Assembly (NCBI GenBank): GCA_003194525.1
Contig: NBIV01000153.1
Location: 62,001-126,000, forward strand
Reading direction: 5' to 3'
Source of the DNA: Gracilariopsis chorda
Taxonomy: Eukaryota; Rhodophyta; Florideophyceae; Gracilariales; Gracilariaceae
DNA length: 64,000 nt
Each line of letters opens with the position of its first letter. Position 1 is the stretch's first letter. The translations under genes were made by a program, and so were the position numbers. Positions 56,431 to 64,000 of this stretch are shown here, piece after piece. The notes beneath the pieces were generated by a model, which saw only the letters and a program-made list of their open reading frames with translations, was not told the origin of the DNA and made no database searches.

Positions 56431-56829
56431 TTGTCGTATAGACAAGCAAAACTGAAGCATCTGAACGCTAACCTGTCCTCCTTTAGTGGACGTATATCAG
56501 ACAGAAAGGTTCGGTTCTGCGGCAGCATATCGGTCCGACTATATGATATCACAGAACCGAATCTAATGGTATCATCTATTGTTAATGATATCATCGAAGT
56601 GGCTGTGGCGAACCATCACGAAAGTCCTCCAGGACAGGGTGGGAATGGAGTCACAGTAGCTAGCAGCAGCCATGACTTGACCTTTACAAGTATCAGTATC
56701 GATGGCAGTAAGCATGCTGAGTCATGGATTGTAGATGGCGTCATTGAAGCAGCTATCGCGCTGCACTACTCTGATGCGACGTATCGCCTCGAGCAAAGTG
56801 GTAGAGTAATGACGAAAAAAAAGTTTTAG
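56431..56829 (+). pseudogene. MULE ORF following the protease, unknown
   Basis: Same frame as the second protease block, separated from it only by a TAA at 56425. It could be a C-terminal extension of the protease or a separate protein. No family recognised; a repeated pattern (IVNDIIEVAVANHHES and IVDGVIEAAIALHYSD) shows an internal duplication of about 60 residues. Confidence 0.5.
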
Positions 56830-57004
56830 ACGACTTCTGTAGGAAGAGTCATGTTCAGGTGCAAATGTTTTATGTGGGGAGGTTCCTGATATTCTGGCTC
56901 TTCTGGATTCACTTGCGAGCTCGCGGAGGCACCTGTACTCTCTTCATTACTTCAGGTATGTTCAGTTCTCGAAGAAAGGATCCCAAAGGCTTATTAAGGC
57001 ACGC

Positions 57005-58042
57005 TTGAGGTGCTTACGGCACAGCAGGTACGCCAATTCCTACCCATCCAACATGATCATGTATTTGAAGAACATGAAATCGAATTGGACAGTATCTTTG
57101 AACATGAACCACTTGCATCACGTCATGCTTCCCATCGATGAAGATGTCCGGAAAAGACGTGACGCGATAAAAGAGGCAATGGGAAAAAGGTTCTCCGAAT
57201 GGAAGAAGAAGGATCGTCAAAAATCGGAGAGCTTTTGGTATTCTCTATTTCAAAAGTGCTTTCCTGGAGACTACGAAGTATCAAGAGAAGAACGGATATG
57301 TAGCGGAATAGTTGAGGGGCATGCTGGCGTTGTAATACAGACTGAAATTTGGCCGGGGTTCTCCACAACTGCTCCCGTCCGGCAACCCACCCATTCTGAA
57401 CATAATGTGCATACCCAAGTTCCTTTGACAGCAGACCTGGCACCAACCTCGAACACACCACCTGTAGTTAACTCATTAGTTAAGCCCGACATAGCGAGCT
57501 TCATGTGCACGCAGGACCAAACAAACATCCCTTGATCTGAAGATATGGACAGGTCAGGTAATGGCTTACGAGGTGAGGTCGGTGATGTGAAAAGTATGAA
57601 AGGGATGGACATCATCGACGTCTATAGTACCTCAGTTAACATGTTGTCCAATATGGACTCGGCTCCTTTCGGAAATCAGGATATTATGGACTCGAAGCCT
57701 GACTTGCAGTTCAACTCTGTAGAACTGGAGACTGTTAATTGCGCTCTTTCCAACAACAATAAGGACGAGGGTGATATGGAGGGACTTCTTGACGGGGAAC
57801 TCGGTGGAGATGGCACCTTTGACGAGACTACCAAACTAATTGATAAATTTTTGTTCCTTGATGATGACAAACAAATATCCACTGCTCTCGTCTGTATGTA
57901 TACTGACGAGGAAAACATTGGCCGTCATTCCTCTGAGAGTATACAAGGTGAGAACGGCAATGAAAGCGGTGTGGACAACGACAAAGGTAACGACAGCATC
58001 GAAGCAAAGGGAGGTAATGAAGAGAATTCCGTGGATTATTAA
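57005..58042 (+). pseudogene. MULE middle region, polar ORF, unknown
   Basis: Frames 57005-57535 and 57545-58042 are the same frame, separated by one TGA (57533). The first part is basic and helical (EDVRKRRDAIKEAMGKRF); the second is very acidic (KDEGDMEGLLDGELGGDG). The same frame continues after a TAA (58040) into the transposase, so this may be the N-terminal extension of one long transposase ORF. No domain recognised. Confidence 0.5.
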
Positions 58043-58048
58043 TTTAAG

Positions 58049-60645
58049 GTGACTGTCATCGCTTACTTTGGGAGCCTACCAGTGCATGCGCCGGGTCAGG
58101 AAGTGATAAGGGAAGTCAGATTTATTGCTGAATCAATGGGGTACAGCCTGAAGTGCCGGACCTCTATATTTCTAGGGCAGAAGGAAGTGGAACAGAACAG
58201 TGGGACGGTTGAAGATAAGCGGGTTGTCAAAAAGTGTATAATTAAGTGTAGAAGGAAAGACGAAAGAGAGAAATGTAGGTTTTCATTGACAATCAAGACC
58301 CTGACGCCCGAGGACAGAAATGAAGGGGAGTCATATGTTGGAGATTTTCGGGAGGCTACACATAATTATCCTCCATCGCGATCTGGTGCTGGGATGAGAC
58401 ATCTGCCTCCGAAGATGCGATCGGAAGATATATACATGACAAATAAGCTGCAATTCACTCTCCCAGATACAGTCAAATACCTTCAAGATAAGTATGAAAT
58501 AACTATAAACCCAAGTTCTATTCGAAAGATGCTTGGATACCACCGTGGAGTAGGTAATCCAAAAGATTTGGAATGTACTAAGCTTGTTAAGGAGCTCGTG
58601 GCGTTGCACGAAGAAGACTTCCAGAACAGATACTTTATCTCTCATGATGAGGAAGGAAGAATGATATCGGCTAGTTGGGCTCTTGCTGAATGGATTAACG
58701 ACTACAAAATCTACGGAACTGTGCCTTGTGTCGGTCGATTGTAAAGCAGTTGCAAATCCTTATGGTCTACCGCTTATAACCATTAATGGAAGTGGTAACG
58801 ACGGGTGTTTCCTTAAGTTCTTTATGGGATTTATTGGCGGCGAGTCTAAAGCAGATTTCGTACCTGTACTGTTCCAGTTTAAGGCTATGATTCCGATTTC
58901 GCCAGCTTTGATATCCATGGACCAGAGCGCAGCCTGTATAGCCGCAACCGAAAAAGTGTTTGACAGTTCTTTTATAGTGCTCGATGAGTCGCATCTTAAT
59001 AAAAATCAGATTAAGAACGTAGCTGCGTGGTGTTCTCATATTGGGCAGGGCAACTGGTGCGACAACATGTCTAAAGATCTCTTTGATCTTCGCAGATCAA
59101 AGATGTTCGCAATTTTCACGGACCGTCGTCACCATTTGATGGACACGTACTTCAAGCCTTTCGCCGATAACCTGCCGGTGTGGTTTACGTATTTGTACGT
59201 TCACAGCCGCAGTTACTCGTTGCATGCTTCCGAATCATTGCCATCCCTAAGCAATATCTATTCCAAGGGACAGAATACACGGGTTGCTTTAATGTAGGAT
59301 ACCGCGCTTACGTGTTATCCAAGAAAATCTGCTTCAGCGACATCCCAAAGCAAATGCGAGTAGAGACTCGTTAACGAGCGGAGGATCGCAGGGAGGCCCA
59401 ATTATGGTCCATGACTCCTCGGAGCTCCAAGTTCCTTTCTATTAGGAACTGTATGTTGTCTCTTCCTCCAGATATTCTGGATGTGCTTATATCATAACAT
59501 ACCATTTATTCACTGATCAAGTTCATGAAGATCAGTATAGAGCAGTCAAAAACTTATGATGTTCAGCGTGCATATATAACCTGTCTCGAAGAGGCCCACT
59601 GGCCAGAGCTGCATTTACAGGATGGGGAAAGCGTTGGCGATATCGCGTGCTTCGAGCTCACATGGAACTTCCATTTAATCTGGAAGCTTGAAGCTTCTAA
59701 GGCCCCCGCCTCACCAGTAGTCTCACCAGCAACCCCACAGCGAGAAATTCCGAAGGTTTTTTTCCCTCGCAAAGAAATTGAGAGCGACGAAGGCGGGGAG
59801 AGCAAGCTAATGGCATGGTGCGATTGTGACAAAACCGAATCCATGGGATTTCCTTTTCGACATATATGTAAAGTGTGCTTTTGCTTATAACGACTACATC
59901 TTCCAACAGCCTGTTTTCAATGAGATATTGGATGACCATATTGAAATAGAATCATTCTTCGACAGATATTGGAGTGTCACTTCTGACGTGCAGACTTTCG
60001 AAGATGTTCGCAATGCTCGCAAAATGTTTAACGTCATTGAAATGGTTTCTGTGAACAGAGAAATGAAATCAATTTCCACAAGCGGGGCAAAAAACGGCTT
60101 CAGATGTCGACCTTGTTTTACACAAGACCACTGAAAACGAAGTGAGAAAGCATGCCAAATCGTCGGATAATCACGCTATATGTAATCAGGTTCATATGTT
60201 GTTAGAAGGTATAGGTCCTGTGGCGGTTAAGAACTTTCCGGAGCTCTTGAAAGAGTTGCGACGCCGGTTTAACAGAGGACCCCTGGCCATAAAGAACATG
60301 TTACATGAGTTTCATACTGTCCCGGGGCAGTATCCCAAGAAAGAAGAGAGAGTCACCGTTACAGATGCAGATGGCCAGACTACGATGGCTTCTTTATTCC
60401 CTGCAAACCGTGCAAATGTGAAGCTTACAAGAAGAAAAAAGAGCTTCACTGAAAGATTACATGCAAAGAAACGCAAACTAGTTGAAAAGCATGATCATGA
60501 CAACGGCTTTGAAAAGAAGATTAGGAAAGTTCCGAAGTCTCCACAAGAGTCCAATACAACTTTTCATCATAAGTCGACAAAAGAAAATGTCGCAAATTGT
60601 GTTACAAAGGCTGTTAACATCACTGAAAGCGTTCATAGTCAGTAA
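58049..60645 (+). pseudogene. MULE (FAR1-type) transposase
   Basis: N-terminal FAR1-like region with Cys positions (CIIKCRRKDEREKC, 58235-58275), then a DNA-binding helical stretch (PDTVKYLQDKYEITINPSSIRKMLG). A frameshift near 58740 leads to the MULE DDE core: VDCKAVANPYGLPLITI (first Asp), GGESKADFVPVLFQF, ALISMDQSAACIAATEKVF (second Asp), then LDESHLNKNQI; and SRSYSLHASESLPSLSN, typical before the SWIM finger. A SWIM-like CDCDKTESMGFPFRHICKVC (59815-59875, one Cys changed to Phe) follows in frame 59525-59890, and a basic tail in 60142-60645. Inactive by several frameshifts. Confidence 0.85.
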
Positions 60646-60903
60646 AGTGTTTTTTGTATTTCAGCAGCAAATGGATGTATTTCACTTACAATAGGAGAGT
60701 ATAAAGGCGTCATCCAAAATGAAACAGCTGATACATGTCTCGAGTGTCTAATACAGAAGACACTAGCCCGGACGAGAAACAACTAAGCGCAGCGATGAAG
60801 AAAAGTGGGAGCCATCTCTTCTCTTGGACCGTTGACGATCATGGTATCGCCAAGATCTGTTACGCTCGCACTGAAATGGGACGAGTGCCGAATCGTGATG
60901 TTG

Positions 60904-61147
60904 CCGAGCATTCTTGTAGCCCCATCACTGACACAAGCGATGAAATGGACGGGGGCTATTGGGTGAGAAGGCTTTAATGTGTGAGCCTACAAGTGCGATA
61001 GGGCGAGAAGCCGAATACGAGTGAGCTAATGGCAGAGAGAAGATCGGCCCATAGGGGGTCATCGTGGCGGGTATGAATGTCTGAGCCTACGCTTCTGATT
61101 GGTACCCAGTTTTACTTCGGCGACGTAGTGTCGATTGGGCACTTGCC
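60904..61147 (-). repeat. Right TIR of the MULE
   Basis: Inverted copy of the left TIR, ending GGGCACTTGCC before the GCCTTTCAT duplication. Confidence 0.93.
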
Positions 61148-64000
61148 GCCTTTCATGATGTGGCTTCTTACAACCAGAGTGTAAAAATTGGAATGAAGTG
61201 AAAGGCACGAAGGTCTGGGAGTTCTGGAAACGAGTGGTAAAGCCGCGAAGAGTTCTAGAAGAATGCCGAGCACTGGCCACCGAGGTTCGTGGATATTACG
61301 ACGCATCTGTGTGGCCTGCACTTGAAAGGACCGCAAAGGCAAAGGCGGCACGCGAAAGGACTAATCTGAAGAGGGCACAAGAAAGAACTGCGGATGTTAT
61401 CAGTTCCGAACCAGACTCATATGTTGCGCGCAGCAACGTCCCTCCAAATCCACCTCGATTGACCCTAGACTACATTAGAGAGAAACCTTGTGAAGGGAGA
61501 CTGAAAGCCGAAATCCTTCGTTTTCTAAAAAGCAGCAGCAGGATTGTCGGGGTGGTGGCTTTGGGACTTGGAGGTGTCGGCAAATCGTGTGCTTTGCGGG
61601 GACTTGCAGATGACCAAAAAATTAGGGAAACGTTTTCTGTTGGCATTCTTTACATTGAGTTGGGAAATGATTCCCGTCTCTCTGATGTGATCAGTGGCAT
61701 TGCCAATAATGTGGAGCGAACTGGTGGCAAGCGAGTAGCCAGAACAATACGGGTGCTGAGAACGGTGGAAGAGGCCTCGGAAAAAGATGGCCAGTGGTTT
61801 GAAGGACACAAGTGCCTTTTTCTCATCGATGGTGTGTGGGAGGTAAACGGAATTACACCGTATGAACTCAGAAAACTTGGCAGTATGTTGAATGATGAAA
61901 GCTTGTTAGTGTACACGTCTAGCTAGCGCGAAGGGATTCGTGGAGATAGCTGATAAGACAGTGCCATTTGAGGAAAGAGAAGCACATGGAGAACTGGCGC
62001 AGCGCATGTTAATGAATCACGCAGAATTTGGCAGCTATTCCGAGCTGAGGTCTGCCAACAGGGAGGCTGTCGAGGGTATTCTGGAGATATGCCAGAGACT
62101 CCCTCTTGCTCTTGGTATTGCTGGAGCTACCGTACAGTGCTACTTCGAGGAAGGCGTGAACAAGCAAGATGCTTGGAGCGAGTAGTACCATGATCTGAAC
62201 TCGAATGAAGAGAGCATTGTAGCCGGGAGCACGGGGCTCTATGGACCACTACGGCTGATAGTAGATAGATCTCTCAAAGTCTTGGATTCGGAATCAAGGT
62301 CTGTCAAAGTCTTAGAGTCGAATTCAAGCTGCAAGAAGAGTTTCGAAGAGATGTTTCGAGGATTGTGTGTATTTCAGAAGCAGCAAAGCGTTGGCGGCCA
62401 GGTGATACAAAAGTTATGGAACTTGGAAGGCATGCGAAGTACTCAAAGAATTGCTGGATTGTTCGACAGCGTATCACTGATAAGAATGGTGAGAAGGAGA
62501 GGGAATCAGTTCTCTGTCAGGGTTCGCGATTTGGTCATCGACATTGCAAACGAGATGAGTTCATGCAACGAAAAGACTGGGTGGTTTAAAACGCTGCTTG
62601 ATAATTACATTGCGAAGGAACGTAGTACAACTCCTGCAGCTGAAATTAACGCTGCACGTAGCGAAGAAGAGAAAGTTTTGTTCACACCGTGGTGGGGCGT
62701 CGCAGATGACGGATTTATCCACGACAACTTATGCCAATTACTGCAAGGAGCAGGTGCAAAGAAAGAGCTTCTATGGCTTTTAGAGAGGGCGCGATGGGTT
62801 GTGATGCGTCTTCAGAAAGTCGGGATCAGCGGAGTAGAGCAGGACTTGGCGATCGGACGGAAAGTATCAGAGAAGGATAAGAGTAATGAGACAGGGATTG
62901 GAAGATATTTGAAGCTTGTGGGAAGTGCGGCTCGAATGAGCTTTGCTGCTGTTAACGAGAATGCGTACGAGGCTTGGTTCCAGCTGTATGGAAGACCCGA
63001 TGGTCCGGATCGCTGCACGGGAGAAGTGCAGCGTGTTGCGTACTGTGGTAGCGGCTCGAAAGTAGTTAGCGGGTGTGGTGATGGGTGCGTCCGGCTGTGG
63101 GACGCCGAGAGCGGCGACCGCATTGGCCAGCCTCTGGCAGCTCACACGGGAAAGGTGAAGTGTGTTGCGGTCAGCGCGGACGCGAATCGCATTGTGTCCG
63201 CATCGGACGATGGTACTGTTCGAGTGTGGGATGCGAACAGCGGCGACGCCGTTGCTAAGCTTCTCGCAGGCGGCGGAATTTTTGGAGCTGTGGCCGTCAA
63301 CGACGACGGCATGCAAGTGGTGTTTTCTTTTGAAGAACGGGTTCACGTGTGGGACGTGGACAGCCGTGGGGTGACCACCGCCACGCGTGATGCATGGGTG
63401 TACGCGTGTGTGGCGATGAGCGCTGATTCTTCGCGAATTGCATTTTCTTCATCGAGAGAGGGGATGACTGTGTGGGATGTGCAAAGAAGGAAGACAGTGC
63501 GATCGTTTCTCGAGACAAACATGGGTTCGATACGAAGTATAACGTTCAGTGGGGATGGGAAACGAATGGTGTCTGGATCACGGGGCGGCACAGTTCGCGT
63601 GTGGGACGTCGCAAGCGGAGGAGCGGTCGGCGACCCGTTCGTTCACGACTACAAAGTTTTTCATGTGCGATCGGAGGTACACGGCTCGCGGGTTATATCG
63701 CATGATGAACAAGGTTACGGACGTCTATGGGACGTGGCGCGCGGGCAGTGCATGATGACGTCCTCAGAAGCTGAATGGACGGCCACTCTCCATCGCTTCG
63801 GCCCTGCCCGGTTCTGTTGGGACAGGTGGCACAGAGAGGATGTTATTCGAACGAGGCGAAGTGTAGGAGATTCAAAAGTTGAGAATGAGCAGTTGTTGGC
63901 ATCTGCAGACAGCCTTTTTTTCCGAGTTGGAGACATGTACTTCTCACAAAGGCATGGCGCCACTTTATGGCCGTTTTGCAGAATCATCGAGTAGACAAAC

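Larger units (their letters stand above)
54653..61147 (+). mobile_element. Mutator-like element with Ulp1-type protease (Ulp1-MULE)
   Basis: A 6495-bp insertion with long terminal inverted repeats of about 243 bp (54653-54895 and 60904-61147, highly similar), both ends GGCAAGTGCCCAAT. It is flanked by a perfect 9-bp target duplication GCCTTTCAT (54644-54652; 61148-61156), the length typical of Mutator. Cargo on the plus strand: a C48 Ulp1-like cysteine protease, two ORFs without recognised function, and a FAR1/MULE transposase with a SWIM-like motif. This combination is known in plant MULE lineages carrying Ulp1-like genes. Confidence 0.95.
54467..63994 (+). pseudogene. NB-ARC/WD40 STAND (NLR-like) gene B, split by Ulp1-MULE
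   Basis: Paralogue of gene A. The N-terminal part (54467-54652: MVELASAVAAAKARE) ends at the MULE. Coding resumes at 61157 with EECRALATEVRGYYDASV, then NB-ARC: Walker A GLGGVGKS (61564), Walker B CLFLIDGVW (second Asp replaced by Gly) and RLPLALGIAGAT. The linker follows, and from about 63000 a clear WD40 propeller of about seven repeats (VSASDDGTVRVWDANSGD; VSGSRGGTVRVWDVASGG), ending at 63994. Lesions: TAG 54599, a frameshift just after the MULE, a 4-bp CTAG gain at about 61920 causing TAG and frameshift, and TAG 62183 in place of Tyr. The last 570 codons (62282-63994) are intact. Likely a former defence or signalling receptor. Confidence 0.88.

Noticed and set aside
19661..62185. Stop-codon reassignment to explain the many in-frame stops
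   Set aside because: TAA, TAG and TGA all interrupt frames, at positions of different residues (Tyr, Trp, Gln, Arg), and intact genes end with ordinary stops. Pseudogene decay explains it.

Overview
The window is a stretch of eukaryotic nuclear DNA dominated by transposable elements of nearly every major class, most of them decayed, around a few host-derived genes that are themselves broken. It holds LTR and LINE retrotransposons, pogo, Tc1/mariner, PIF/Harbinger and Mutator-like elements, NB-ARC domains of plant/algal/protist style fused to WD40 repeats, and almost no introns. This suggests a repeat-rich protist or alga; a red alga or an oomycete-like organism would fit, but the sequence alone does not settle it. 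It is not prokaryotic.

Layout. 0-4 kb: the edge of a possible two-exon secreted protein gene (minus), then a Myb/SANT-like coiled-coil gene (minus) with one in-frame TGA. 4-7.1 kb: a 5'-truncated Ty3/Gypsy chromovirus (plus) whose pol frame is broken only by nonsense codons. 8-14.9 kb: a second, unrelated Ty3/Gypsy element (minus) with gag, protease, RT/RNase H, integrase and chromodomain. 16.7-18.9 kb: a pogo-like transposon with an uninterrupted 666-codon frame, TIRs and a TA target duplication. 19.7-26.7 kb: NB-ARC/WD40 gene A, split by a 4.1 kb LINE (minus) with an 11-bp target-site duplication. 26.7-31.1 kb: no recognisable gene. 31.1-44.3 kb: a full-length but decayed valyl-tRNA synthetase pseudogene (minus), split by a 10.37 kb Ty3/Gypsy element (plus) with 513/522-bp LTRs and a GTACA target duplication. 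That element carries a large antisense coding block between pol and the 3' LTR. 44.8-47.8 kb: two different PIF/Harbinger transposases. 48.3-53.9 kb: a Tc1/mariner element, a rearranged second LINE, and two copies of a GC-hairpin repeat. 54.5-64 kb: NB-ARC/WD40 gene B, split by a 6.5 kb Mutator-like element that also encodes a Ulp1-like protease (243-bp TIRs, 9-bp target duplication).

The main theme is nested insertion into host genes. Two paralogous STAND/NLR-type receptor genes 35 kb apart were disabled independently, one by a LINE and one by a Ulp1-MULE. A tRNA synthetase copy was split by an LTR retrotransposon. Exact target-site duplications support each of these three insertions, and in two of them the host reading frame rejoins precisely when the insert is removed. 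The most unusual coding material is the antisense block in the third Gypsy element and the Ulp1-MULE.
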